Positions 8,236-15,961 of a DNA stretch of 64,000 nucleotides are shown here, one piece after another. Source of the stretch: Natronorubrum aibiense. Its GTDB lineage: Archaea; Halobacteriota; Halobacteria; Halobacteriales; Natrialbaceae. Where the stretch lies: NCBI RefSeq assembly GCF_009392895.1, contig NZ_CP045488.1, forward strand, positions 2,046,001 to 2,110,000, read 5' to 3'. Made by a program: the position numbers and the translations under genes. The first letter of the stretch is position 1; every line of letters begins with the position of its first letter. Under the pieces are notes generated by a model, which saw only the letters and a program-made list of their open reading frames with translations, did no database searches and was not told the origin of the DNA.

Positions 8236-9072
8236 TTACTCTCGCAGGGCGTCTTCGCGTTCGGTCGCCTCGAGGGTTTCCGTCTCGAGGTCAGTCGCGA
8301 CGACAGCGGGTTTGTACGCGCCGCCCTCGAAGAGGTCGTGGTCGCTGATCGAGGATTCGACGAAGCGGGTGAACGCGCGTCGATCGGCGGGTAGTTCGCC
8401 GTACAGCACTTCCTCCTCGACGAGGTCGTACACCGGGATGCGCGGCGTCAGCAGCGTGTTCTCGCCGACGACGCTGTTCTCGCCAACGACGAAGCCGCTC
8501 GTGACGCGACAGCCAGCGCCCAGCGAGACGTTGTCCTCGATGATGACCGGTGCGTTCTCGACCGGCTCGAGCACGCCGCCGATGAGGGTGTTCGCGCCGA
8601 GTTTGACGTTCGCACCGATCTGTGCACACGAACCTACCGTATCACAGGAGTCGACCAGCGTGCCGTCGCCGACGTGGGCGCCGATGTTGACGAACGCCGG
8701 ACTCATCAGAATGCAGTCCGTGCCGATGTGGGCACCGCGGCGGACGACGGTGCCGTCGGGCGTGTTGCGGCTCCCGCGGTCGCCGTAGGCGCTCGAGTCT
8801 GCCAGCGGAAGGACGTCGTTGTACGTGACGCCGCCGTACTCGCGGGGCTCGGTCGCGCGCAGGCCGAAGTTGAGCAGAATGCCCTGCTTGACCCACTCGT
8901 TTGCCTCCCACGCGTCGCCGTGTTTCTCGGCGGCGCGGATCTCGCCGGCCTCAAGGGAGTCGAGGAAGGCATCGAGGGTCGTGTACGCGTCTTCATTTGC
9001 GGTGTCCGCACTTACCTCATCGTTCTGGTACTGTCCCCACAGCTCGTCGATTTCGCTCTCGAGTGCGCTCAT
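8236..9072 (-). CDS. dapD: tetrahydrodipicolinate N-succinyltransferase
   Basis: A 278-residue hexapeptide-repeat acyltransferase that transfers succinate from succinyl-CoA to tetrahydrodipicolinate. An N-terminal helical domain is followed by left-handed beta-helix repeats from about residue 100 (for example SCAQIGANVKLGANTLIGG and NVSLGAGCRVTSGFVVGENS). The DapD type, rather than acetyltransferase DapH, is suggested by the length, the N-terminal domain and the adjacent M20 desuccinylase. ATG at 9072 (MSALESE) overlaps the dapB stop by four bases, so an in-frame extension upstream is ignored. Part of a tight dapA-dapB-dapD unit. Confidence 0.92.
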   Translation of the reverse strand: MSALESEIDELWGQYQNDEVSADTANEDAYTTLDAFLDSLEAGEIRAAEKHGDAWEANEWVKQGILLNFGLRATEPREYGGVTYNDVLPLADSSAYGDRGSRNTPDGTVVRRGAHIGTDCILMSPAFVNIGAHVGDGTLVDSCDTVGSCAQIGANVKLGANTLIGGVLEPVENAPVIIEDNVSLGAGCRVTSGFVVGENSVVGENTLLTPRIPVYDLVEEEVLYGELPADRRAFTRFVESSISDHDLFEGGAYKPAVVATDLETETLEATEREDALRE

Positions 9073-9836
9073 TCTGCGATCACGTCCGCAAAGTCGTACC
9101 AACCTGCCTTTTGTCCAGCGATCCACGCCGCTGCGTCGACGGCTCCGGCCGCGAAGACGCCGCGGTCCTCTGCGCGATGGGTGAGCCGCAGTTCCTCGTG
9201 GTTGCCCGCGAGGAGCACTTCGTGTTCGCCCGTGATATCGCCGGCACGGAGCGCGTGGACGCCAATCTCACCGGTCTCGCGCGGCTGTTCGCCCTCGCGA
9301 CCGTGCGTGCGCTCGGTGAACTCGCCGTTAGCTTCGATCTCGGCGAGCAGGCGGTTTGCCGTGCCACTCGGGGCGTCACGCTTTGCGTTGTGGTGAGTTT
9401 CGACGAGTTCGACGTCGTACCCCGGCAGGTTCTGGACGGCCTCGCCGACGACGTTCAGCAGGGCCTGCACCCCGCGGGCGAAGTTCGGCGCGTGGAGGAC
9501 GGCGACCTCCTCGCTCGCATCCTCGAGGGCTTCGAGGTGGTCGTCGTCGAAGCCGGTTGTGCCGGTGACGAACGCGACGTCAGCGGCGGCACAGGCCGTG
9601 GCGTACTCGACGGCCGACTCGGGACCAGTGAAGTCGATGACGGCCGTCGGTTCGCACTCGGCGAGCAGCGAGTCGAAGTCGTCCGCGGACTCGATTTCAA
9701 CGCCGTCGACCGTCTCACCGTCGGGGCTTCGGGAGACGGCGAAGACGACCTCACAGTCGGCGTGGTCGTCGACGGCGGCGATCACTTCCCGGCCCATCCG
9801 GCCCGTCGCGCCGGTGACACCGACTCGGACCGTCAT
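9069..9836 (-). CDS. dapB: 4-hydroxy-tetrahydrodipicolinate reductase
   Basis: A 255-residue NAD(P)H-dependent reductase producing tetrahydrodipicolinate. The N-terminal Rossmann motif GVTGATGRMGREV, the FVTGTTGFD loop, and the catalytic/substrate block ETHHNAKRDAPSGTA are all present and in order. The ATG at 9836 overlaps the stop of dapA by four bases (ATGA), and its own stop overlaps the dapD start, so the three genes are translationally coupled. An upstream in-frame extension into dapA is antisense-free but out of family length and is not used. Confidence 0.95.
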   Translation of the reverse strand: MTVRVGVTGATGRMGREVIAAVDDHADCEVVFAVSRSPDGETVDGVEIESADDFDSLLAECEPTAVIDFTGPESAVEYATACAAADVAFVTGTTGFDDDHLEALEDASEEVAVLHAPNFARGVQALLNVVGEAVQNLPGYDVELVETHHNAKRDAPSGTANRLLAEIEANGEFTERTHGREGEQPRETGEIGVHALRAGDITGEHEVLLAGNHEELRLTHRAEDRGVFAAGAVDAAAWIAGQKAGWYDFADVIAE

Positions 9837-10762
9837 CGATCGTCCTCTCCGCTGCCGTCGGCGACCGCGGTCGGCTCGGCCTCGAGATCCGCGAGGATGG
9901 CCTCGAGGTCGGCGCGATGCTCCTCGGAGAGGCGGGTCAGCGGCGACCGCATCCGGGCCGGGCCGTACCCCCGGATCTCCATCGCTTCCTTGACCGGGAT
10001 CGGGTTGGTTTCGACGAACAGTTCCCGGAACAGCGGCCCGAGTTCGTGGTGGATCGCTCGAGCGCGGTCGTAATCGCCGTCGAGGGCCGCACCGACCATC
10101 GCGCACGTGCGCTCGGGTTCGATGTTTGCAGCAACGCTGATGGTCCCCGTGCCGCCGACCGAGATGACTGGCAGGGTGAGCGCGTCGTCGCCCGAGAGGA
10201 CGGCGAAGTCCTCGTCGACCGTTCGCTCTGCAATCTCGCCGATCTGGCCGAGATCGCCGCTTGCGGCCTTGTAACCCGCGATGTTCTCGTGGCTCGCGAG
10301 CTCGACGGCGGTGTCGGGCTCGATGTTCTGGCCCGTCCGCGAGGGGACGTTGTAGACGATCTGTGGGAGGTCGATCGCGTCGGCGATCGTTCGATAGTGC
10401 TCGATGAACCCGCGCTGTTCGGGCTTGTTGTAGTACGGCGAGATCAGGAGCAGGCCGTCAGCGCCGGCCTCGGCGGAGCGCTCGGAGAGTTCGAGCGCTT
10501 CACGGGTGTTGTTCGAGCCCGACCCCGCGATAACGGGGACGTCGTCGACGGCGTCGATGACTGCTTCGACGACGTCGACGTGTTCGTCGTGAGTCAGCGT
10601 CGCGGATTCGCCTGTCGAGCCGACGGGGACGAGCCCGTCGACGCCCGCTGCCTCGAGTCGCTGGGCGTCGGCCTGCAGTGTTTCGAAGTCGATACGTTCG
10701 TCGTCGGTGAACGGCGTACACATCGCGGGAAAGACGCCGGTGAAGTCGATATCGGATGTCAT
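9833..10762 (-). CDS. dapA: 4-hydroxy-tetrahydrodipicolinate synthase
   Basis: A 309-residue TIM-barrel class I aldolase that condenses pyruvate and aspartate semialdehyde. VPVGSTGESATLTHDEH is the family signature near residue 45, IVYNVPSRTG holds the catalytic tyrosine, and IAGYKAASGD holds the Schiff-base lysine. It is the first gene of the lysine cluster. On the minus strand a TATA-like ataataaagta lies at 10797-10807, giving a leader of roughly 10-15 bases. The enzyme family also includes KDG/keto-acid aldolases, but the dapB/dapD coupling settles the role. Confidence 0.95.
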   Translation of the reverse strand: MTSDIDFTGVFPAMCTPFTDDERIDFETLQADAQRLEAAGVDGLVPVGSTGESATLTHDEHVDVVEAVIDAVDDVPVIAGSGSNNTREALELSERSAEAGADGLLLISPYYNKPEQRGFIEHYRTIADAIDLPQIVYNVPSRTGQNIEPDTAVELASHENIAGYKAASGDLGQIGEIAERTVDEDFAVLSGDDALTLPVISVGGTGTISVAANIEPERTCAMVGAALDGDYDRARAIHHELGPLFRELFVETNPIPVKEAMEIRGYGPARMRSPLTRLSEEHRADLEAILADLEAEPTAVADGSGEDDR

Positions 10763-11112
10763 GGGTTGTCTATTGCTGTGTGAGTCGGTCGTTGGATACT
10801 TTATTATGATGATTCACGCGTGGGGTGTCCAACTCGACGTCGCTCGAATCAGACTGGCTCCGGCTCGCACCCGGGACGGGGGCGCTACGCCCGCCTCGAG
10901 CACACTTCACACGCGTTTACGTTTCGAAAAACGAGCAACGGCGTCGCTCACGACGGGCGTATCGGGCCGGTGAGCGACGTGACGCATAACTGGCTGGTCG
11001 GACTCGACCAACTTAGCCGTTGTGTCTTCGATCAGTTACTGGCCCACAACAGTGTCACAGGTTACCAGTATCTTTCGCGTAATTTATCCCGCAGCAGTAC
11101 GTATATCTGACT
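10763..11112. other. intergenic region between divergent dapA and htpX
   Basis: About 350 bases with no convincing gene. It contains the dapA promoter near 10797-10807, a 10-bp inverted repeat at 10942-10979 and an A/T-richer segment at 11080-11105 (taatttatcccg) that probably serves htpX. Confidence 0.5.
10942..10979. repeat. 10-bp perfect inverted repeat (cgtcgctcac / gtgagcgacg)
   Basis: Arms at 10942-10951 and 10970-10979 are perfect reverse complements with an 18-base spacer. It lies about 135 bases upstream of htpX and 180 bases upstream of dapA. It could be an operator or an RNA hairpin; there is no T-tract to suggest a terminator. Confidence 0.5.
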
Positions 11113-11937
11113 ATGACAGATTTCGGACTGAAGATCCGGATGGTCGTCGTCGGCACCATCCTGTTCGCCTTCTACGTCGGGGCAGCGACGGTTCTCGCCC
11201 TGATGTTCGGTGTCGACCCGCTCCTGGTACTCCCCGCAGGTATCATCATCCTGCCAGCCTTCCAGTACAAACTCGGCAAGTGGATGGCGCTCAGAGGCGC
11301 CGAAGAGATGCCCGAGGACGGTCCGTACCGTGACGTCCACCAGATGACCGAATCGCTCTCCCGCGATATGGGCGTCAAGAAGCCAAAGCTGATGGTGATG
11401 GATATGGGCGTCCCCAACGCCTTTGCCGTCGGTCGGAAAGGCGCTGGCGTCGTCTGTGTCTCGACGGAGCTCATGCAACTCCTCGACCGCGACGAACTCG
11501 AGGGCGTCATCGCCCACGAGATCGCCCACATCAAAAACCGCGACGTCATCACGATGGTCGTCGGCCAATCCATCGGGATGATGGTCGGCTACGTCGCCTA
11601 CTTCGCCGTCCTGATGGGCGGCGAGCGAAACATCGGTACCTGGATCCTCGCGATGGTCGCCTCTTCACTGGCGAACATGCTCGTGATGATCTTCGTGCTG
11701 GCGATCTCCCGATACCGCGAGTATGTCGCCGACGACGACGCCCGACAGTACATCGGCAGCGGCGACCCCCTCGCTCGCGCCCTCGAGAAAATCTCGAGTG
11801 GGGCGGAAGGTCGCGAATCCACCGTCGACGACAGTATGAGCGCGCTATGTATCTTCAACGCCGACAAGAGCCTCATGGCACAGCTGTTTGCGACTCACCC
11901 ACCGACCGAAAAGCGCATCGAGAAACTCCGCAGCTAA
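11113..11937 (+). CDS. htpX: HtpX-type M48 membrane metalloprotease
   Basis: A 274-residue membrane zinc protease. Two hydrophobic spans occupy residues about 8-50, the zinc motif HEIAH is near residue 136-140 (VIAHEIAHIKNRD), two further spans follow, and the third ligand is in RYREYVADDDA near 205. The C-terminal LFATHPPTEKRIEKL is an M48 hallmark. HtpX homologues degrade damaged membrane proteins on the cytoplasmic side as part of stress quality control. It is monocistronic, with a gap of 72 bases before the next gene. With LonB and two CPBP proteins it is one of several membrane proteases in this window. Confidence 0.93.
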   Translation: MTDFGLKIRMVVVGTILFAFYVGAATVLALMFGVDPLLVLPAGIIILPAFQYKLGKWMALRGAEEMPEDGPYRDVHQMTESLSRDMGVKKPKLMVMDMGVPNAFAVGRKGAGVVCVSTELMQLLDRDELEGVIAHEIAHIKNRDVITMVVGQSIGMMVGYVAYFAVLMGGERNIGTWILAMVASSLANMLVMIFVLAISRYREYVADDDARQYIGSGDPLARALEKISSGAEGRESTVDDSMSALCIFNADKSLMAQLFATHPPTEKRIEKLRS

Positions 11938-12009
11938 CGACCGCGACCGGCCGACGCAGCATCGAACGACCGACGTGACTTTTTACGTCCGCGCGTAGCA
12001 CTCTAGTAC

Positions 12010-12507
12010 GTGACGGAAATTCATCCCGGTCAGCGCGTCGCCGTCCTCGTCGACGCTCAGAACCTCTATCACACCGCACAGAGCATCTACAGCCGCAATA
12101 TCGACTACTCTGCGCTTCTCGACAAGGCCGTGCAGGATCGCCAGCTCACCCGCGCGATCGCGTACGTGATCCGTGCGGAAGCGCCCGACGAGGAGAGTTT
12201 CTTCGAGGCGCTCGTCGATATCGGCTTCGAGCCCAAGATCAAAGACATCAAGACGTTCGCCGACGGCACCAAGAAGGCGGATTGGGACGTCGGAATGAGT
12301 CTCGATGCAGTCACACTCGCCAATCACGTCGATACGATCGTCCTCTGTACCGGCGACGGCGACTTCTCGCGACTTTGTTCACACCTGCGCCACGAAGGCG
12401 TCCGCGTCGAAGTGATGGCGTTCGAGTCCTCGACCGCTGACGAACTCATCGAAGCGACCGACTCGTTTCTCGACCTCGGCGACCGCCACGAAACGTTCCT
12501 GCTCTGA
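12010..12507 (+). CDS. NYN-domain (LabA/DUF88-like) protein
   Basis: A 165-residue protein with a NYN/PIN-like nuclease fold. Conserved acidic positions are visible: VAVLVDAQNLYHTA near residue 10-23, KKADWDVGMSLDAV near 90 and LCTGDGDFSRLC near 115. In NYN domains these aspartates bind metal for RNA cleavage, so an RNase role is plausible, but many LabA-like members are uncharacterised. The start is GTG at 12010; the downstream residues fit the family from there. A TATA-like ctttttacg lies about 30 bases upstream. Confidence 0.85.
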   Translation: MTEIHPGQRVAVLVDAQNLYHTAQSIYSRNIDYSALLDKAVQDRQLTRAIAYVIRAEAPDEESFFEALVDIGFEPKIKDIKTFADGTKKADWDVGMSLDAVTLANHVDTIVLCTGDGDFSRLCSHLRHEGVRVEVMAFESSTADELIEATDSFLDLGDRHETFLL

Positions 12508-12523
12508 TCGCGGTGCCCGAGGC

Positions 12524-12706
12524 TCAGGACTGATTCGAGTACCGGCGCTGTGACAGCCCGATCAGGAGCGCGTATCCGGTAATAAAGAGTGTCACACCCG
12601 TCAGGAGGTACATCATCGTCCCCGAGACGAGGGTGGCCGGCCCGGCCAGCGTCAGGGTGCCGAAGACGAGCAACACCACCCCAAGCACGATTTGCGTGAC
12701 GTCCAT
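12524..12706 (-). CDS. small two-span membrane protein
   Basis: A 60-residue protein with two hydrophobic segments (about residues 4-25 and 30-52) joined by a short turn, and a basic RRYSNQS end. No family is recognised. The ATG at 12706 is close to a 14-bp palindrome at 12720-12733 that may regulate it or the divergent PUA gene. Similar short membrane proteins are common in haloarchaea and usually lack assigned functions. Confidence 0.6.
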   Translation of the reverse strand: MDVTQIVLGVVLLVFGTLTLAGPATLVSGTMMYLLTGVTLFITGYALLIGLSQRRYSNQS

Positions 12707-12719
12707 GCGATATAGTTAC

Positions 12720-12733
12720 TACTCGATCGAGTA
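12720..12733. promoter_or_regulatory. 14-bp perfect palindrome TACTCGATCGAGTA
   Basis: A perfect palindrome in the divergent promoter region between the small membrane gene (ATG at 12706, minus) and the PUA gene (plus). An A/T-rich attataatgtt follows directly at 12733-12743. The position suits an operator acting on either promoter. The half-site TACT/GAGTA resembles the TrmB motif but with a shorter spacer. Confidence 0.45.
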
Positions 12734-12857
12734 TTATAATGTTCTCTATCTCGTTTTTGTTAGTTAAACTGGACGTTCACCCTGTCCTGTGTCTTCGACC
12801 GCGCAGTCACGACGCGAGGTCGAAGGGCTTTCGACGGCCCGCATGCAATCTCGCCCA

Positions 12858-13349
12858 ATGAGCGAGTCAGTCGACGAGAACGGGCAGACGGGCCTTTCGA
12901 ATCTGCGAATGATCGCGGACTACCAGTTCGGTGCCGGCGCCGGAGAAGCGCTGTTCCCGCCAACCGAATCGTTGACGATCAAACGCACCACGTCGGGACG
13001 CCCCCAGCAGGTCCATGCCGAAAGCGGTCGGCTCGTATCCTTTGGCATCGACGGCCGCTTTACCCTCGGCCTCGAGGGCGGTCGCCGACTCCACGACGCT
13101 CTCGAGCATCCGGCCTACCGCGTCGTCGTCGACGACGAGAGCGAGCCGTTCGTCCGCGACGAAAAGAACGTCTTCGCGAAGTTCGTCCTCGAGGTCGGCG
13201 ACGAGATTCGACCCGGCGACGAGGTGCTTGTGGTTCACGAGCGCGGCGAGCTGATCGCGGTCGGCACGGCACAACTCGGGGCCGACGCGATCGAGGATTT
13301 CGACACCGGAATGGCGGTGACGGTCCGCGAAGGCGCGCCCGCGGAGTAG
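12858..13349 (+). CDS. PUA-domain protein related to the archaeosine TGT C-terminus
   Basis: A 163-residue protein. The NLRMIADYQFGAGAGEALFP block near residues 14-35 matches the C2 module found before the PUA domain in archaeosine tRNA-guanine transglycosylases; the remainder (ESGRLVSFGIDGRFTLGLEGG, then VRPGDEV-like EIRPGDEVLVVHERGELIAVGTA) fits an RNA-binding PUA domain. No catalytic domain is present, so it is a stand-alone RNA-binding module (COG1370 type), perhaps acting in tRNA or rRNA modification. ATG at 12858 is preferred; in-frame ATG at 12843 and a GTG at 12789 would lengthen it. Confidence 0.75.
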   Translation: MSESVDENGQTGLSNLRMIADYQFGAGAGEALFPPTESLTIKRTTSGRPQQVHAESGRLVSFGIDGRFTLGLEGGRRLHDALEHPAYRVVVDDESEPFVRDEKNVFAKFVLEVGDEIRPGDEVLVVHERGELIAVGTAQLGADAIEDFDTGMAVTVREGAPAE

Positions 13350-13478
13350 TCTCACTCTACGTATCCGGCTGCACGACGGCTGCTCGGGCAATATGAAGCG
13401 TGGTTCAGTTAGTAGGCACTGTTGCGATACGGTTTTTCAGCTGTTGGCCGGCGTGGAACAACTACTCACTACAGGTGC

Positions 13479-13703
13479 TTACTTATCTTTCAATTCACCG
13501 TATAAGTTGACGAGCGTAGTGAGTAGAACCATCCATCCAATGAACGTAATAACAATCCCGCTGCCTTGATAGGCAGCAAACCGATACCAAGAGTAACCTG
13601 TAGCAGACAGAAACTCGTTCATTCCATATACAATAATGAGGCAGCCAAGAGTTGCGCCTGCCGAATACTTCCCGATGAGTACGGCAGCCCCAATTCCTGT
13701 CAT
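13479..13703 (-). CDS. small three-span membrane protein in an AT-richer patch
   Basis: A 74-residue protein with about two or three hydrophobic segments and a C-terminal NLYGELKDK. No family is recognised. By eye the coding sequence is clearly less GC-rich than all neighbours and uses A/T-ending codons (ata, aat, act) rarely seen elsewhere in the window, which suggests recent acquisition. The ATG is at 13703 with an A/T-rich upstream region. It lies downstream of the HD-domain gene on the same strand but separated by 114 bases containing a hairpin. Confidence 0.55.
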   Translation of the reverse strand: MTGIGAAVLIGKYSAGATLGCLIIVYGMNEFLSATGYSWYRFAAYQGSGIVITFIGWMVLLTTLVNLYGELKDK

Positions 13704-13746
13704 AATATCATCAAATAATCTCGTGTGTAAAGTATTTCTCCTGTAC

Positions 13747-13772
13747 TGACCGCTGGGGTTCCAGAGCGGTCA
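13747..13772 (-). terminator. 8-bp hairpin downstream of the HD-domain gene
   Basis: Perfect arms tgaccgct (13747-13754) and agcggtca (13765-13772) enclose a 10-base loop. It begins 46 bases beyond the stop of the HD gene on the minus strand and precedes an A/T-rich run, so it could terminate that transcript. Archaeal termination does not require hairpins, so the role is an inference. Confidence 0.35.
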
Positions 13773-13817
13773 CGTATTGAGGTTTCACTCGAGCCAGTTG
13801 GCCGGTTACTTCGCAGG

Positions 13818-14432
13818 TCAAATTTTGCAGTCGCGCCCGATCTCCTGTTCGTATCGCGTTTTGATCTGTTCGAACAGAGCGTTGCCAACAGACGTTTCGA
13901 GCCGCGGCGCGGCCGTCGCGAAGAACTCGTCGAGGTTCTCGTACTCGGTGAACGCGTCGTTTGGTTCGGTCTCGTCGTAGCGGCTTTCGCGTTCGTATTT
14001 CAGCGCCTGCAGACAGTTGTCGAGCAGATCCATGTCTTTGACGAACTGCGCGGTGGGCGTCTCCCGGGCTTCGTACTCCTCCCAGAGCGTCAACCACTCG
14101 TCCGTCTCGAACGGCTCGAGCAGTTCCGTGATGGCGTTTCGCTCGAGTACTTCCTTTTCATCGCTCGGGGGGGACCGGGTGTCGTCGGCATCCGCTGCGC
14201 GGGTCGGAATATCGCCCGTGCGCGCCTCCGCGAGGTCGTGGACGAGTGCCATCGCAACGGCTCGGTCGCGGTCGACCGCGGCTCGATCAGCGTAAAAGAG
14301 ACACAGCGTGGCCGTCCCCCACGTGTGGGCGGCGACCGACTCCGGCGATTCGATCCCGCGGAGGACCCACCCCGTCCGGCGTTCGTCTTTCAACTCGAGC
14401 AACTCGAGGAGCGCGTCGAATTCGTCGCCCAT
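13818..14432 (-). CDS. HD-domain nucleotide phosphohydrolase (YfbR/HDDC2-like)
   Basis: A 204-residue HD-superfamily protein. SVAAHTWGTATLC supplies the first histidine near residue 35, MALVHDLAEARTGD supplies the HD pair near 65, and KDMDLLDNCLQALKYE supplies the distal aspartate near 130. The arrangement fits the YfbR/HDDC2 family of 5-prime-deoxynucleotidases. ATG at 14432 (MGDEFDALLE) is used, since the frame extends upstream only through sequence that overlaps the divergent NAC promoter. It is divergent from NAC, with about 116 bases between start codons. Confidence 0.85.
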   Translation of the reverse strand: MGDEFDALLELLELKDERRTGWVLRGIESPESVAAHTWGTATLCLFYADRAAVDRDRAVAMALVHDLAEARTGDIPTRAADADDTRSPPSDEKEVLERNAITELLEPFETDEWLTLWEEYEARETPTAQFVKDMDLLDNCLQALKYERESRYDETEPNDAFTEYENLDEFFATAAPRLETSVGNALFEQIKTRYEQEIGRDCKI

Positions 14433-14548
14433 ACGCCGACGGTCGGTGCGCTGGCCCGTTGAACACGTCGGTTCTCGACGGTCGCGTGCGGGCGGTGGCC
14501 GTATGCCGAACGACAAAGTAAAAGGTCGCGGGTGGCGACGTGTCGGGT

Positions 14549-14923
14549 ATGTTTGGAGGAGGCGGCGGACTGAACCCGCGCAAGATGGAACAGATGATGA
14601 AACAGATGGGGATCGATGTCGAGGACATCGAGGCCGAAGAGGTCATCATCCGAACCGACGAGTACGACCTCGTCTTCGACGACGCCGAAGTCACGAAGAT
14701 GGACGCCCGCGGGCAGGAGACCTATCAGGTCATCGGCTCACCGGAACAGGTCGAATCCGGAGCCGGTGCCAGCGCCGGCGGCGACGCGGATTCCGGCAGC
14801 GCGATCCCGGACGAGGACGTCGAACTCGTCGTGACTCGAACCGGCGTTAGCGAGGACGAAGCTCGCGAAGCGCTCGAGGAGAACGACGGCGATCTGGCCG
14901 CAGCAGTCGGCTCCCTCGAGTGA
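14549..14923 (+). CDS. nac: nascent polypeptide-associated complex protein
   Basis: A 124-residue archaeal NAC. It begins with the glycine-rich [21 protein letters not shown] that is typical of archaeal NAC, continues with the NAC beta-barrel ([19 protein letters not shown]) and, after an acidic linker, ends in a UBA domain ([27 protein letters not shown]). It binds emerging polypeptides at the ribosome as a homodimer. The ATG at 14549 is chosen over a GTG nine bases upstream because archaeal NAC proteins start at MFGGG. The tRNA methyltransferase gene follows after 7 bases, a likely co-transcribed pair. Confidence 0.95.
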   Translation: MFGGGGGLNPRKMEQMMKQMGIDVEDIEAEEVIIRTDEYDLVFDDAEVTKMDARGQETYQVIGSPEQVESGAGASAGGDADSGSAIPDEDVELVVTRTGVSEDEAREALEENDGDLAAAVGSLE

Positions 14924-14930
14924 CGAGCGC

Positions 14931-15713
14931 GTGAGTGACGATTCAGCTTCCGAGACGACCCGCGGGAGCGACGGCGACGGGCGCGTTCCGGTCTTGCTCG
15001 TCCGGGGCGACCGCGAGTATCTCGTCCAGCCCGGCGGCGAGCAGGGAACCGACCTCGGCGTGCTCGAGGTTCCCGAGGACGTCCAGCCGGGCGAGACGAT
15101 CGAGACGCATCTGGGTGACGAATTTCAGGTGCGCCGGCTGCGCGGCCCCGATCTGTTTCACCACTTCGAGCGCACGGGTGCGCCGATGGTGCCCCGCGAC
15201 GTCGGCCTCGTGATCGGTGAAACGGGGATTTCCCGCGGCGACCGTGTGCTCGACACCGGGACCGGCACGGGCGTGCTCTCGGCGTCGATGGCCCGCGCTG
15301 GGGCCTCGGTTGTGACCTACGAACGCAATCCGGAGTTCGCCGAGGTCGCCCGCGAGAACATGGCGCTCGGTGGCGTCGCCGACGCCGTCGACGTCCGCAC
15401 GGGCGATCTGACTGAGGAACTCGAGGAACTCGAGGACGAGTCGTTCGACGTGCTGACGCTCGATACGGGCGATGCACCGTCGGTCGTCGAACACGCCCCC
15501 GACCTGTTGGTCGACGGCGGTTTCGTCGCGGTTTACAGCCCCTTCATCGAGTCGACCCGCGAAGTCGTCCACGCGGCTCGAGAGGCCGGCTTATCGAACG
15601 TCCGGACGCGCGAGACGATCCAGCGGGAGATGCAGTTCGACGACCGCGGCTCCCGGCCGTCGACCGCGCCGGTCGGCCACACGGGCTATCTGACGATCGC
15701 CCGAAACGTCTGA
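14931..15713 (+). CDS. trmI: tRNA (adenine-N1)-methyltransferase, TrmI family
   Basis: A 260-residue class I SAM methyltransferase that methylates adenines 57/58 in the T loop of tRNA. An N-terminal small beta domain (PVLLVRGDREYLVQPG) is followed by the Rossmann domain with RVLDTGTGTGVLSASMARAG at about 105-125 and VVTYERNPEFAEVARENM. The motif IV aspartate is in FDVLTLDTGDA. GTG at 14931 is the start, 7 bases after the NAC stop. The usual acidic N-terminal extension of haloarchaeal homologues (SDDSASETTRG) is present. Confidence 0.92.
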   Translation: MSDDSASETTRGSDGDGRVPVLLVRGDREYLVQPGGEQGTDLGVLEVPEDVQPGETIETHLGDEFQVRRLRGPDLFHHFERTGAPMVPRDVGLVIGETGISRGDRVLDTGTGTGVLSASMARAGASVVTYERNPEFAEVARENMALGGVADAVDVRTGDLTEELEELEDESFDVLTLDTGDAPSVVEHAPDLLVDGGFVAVYSPFIESTREVVHAAREAGLSNVRTRETIQREMQFDDRGSRPSTAPVGHTGYLTIARNV

Positions 15714-15961
15714 GTTGGCCCAATCTGACGCCGGATCGGCGTCGACTCGAGCACGGACTCGGAGCCGGCTGTCGTGCCAACTACTGCAGTGCAGATTCGT
15801 GACGTGCGTGAACAGCCATCTTTTCGCACGACAATCACGCTGTATGTCGACGCTACCGGCGTATTTCTACCCTACTATAGATCCTCATTCATTTTTGAGT
15901 TCCTAATCGTGGCGGCTGTTCGCAACCTTCTTTATCGGCTCGCTTGTCCACCGATATAGAG

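Noticed and set aside
13393-13569. 58-codon frame starting MKRGSV opposite the small membrane gene
   Set aside because: It overlaps antisense to the better-supported membrane protein and has no family or membrane pattern.
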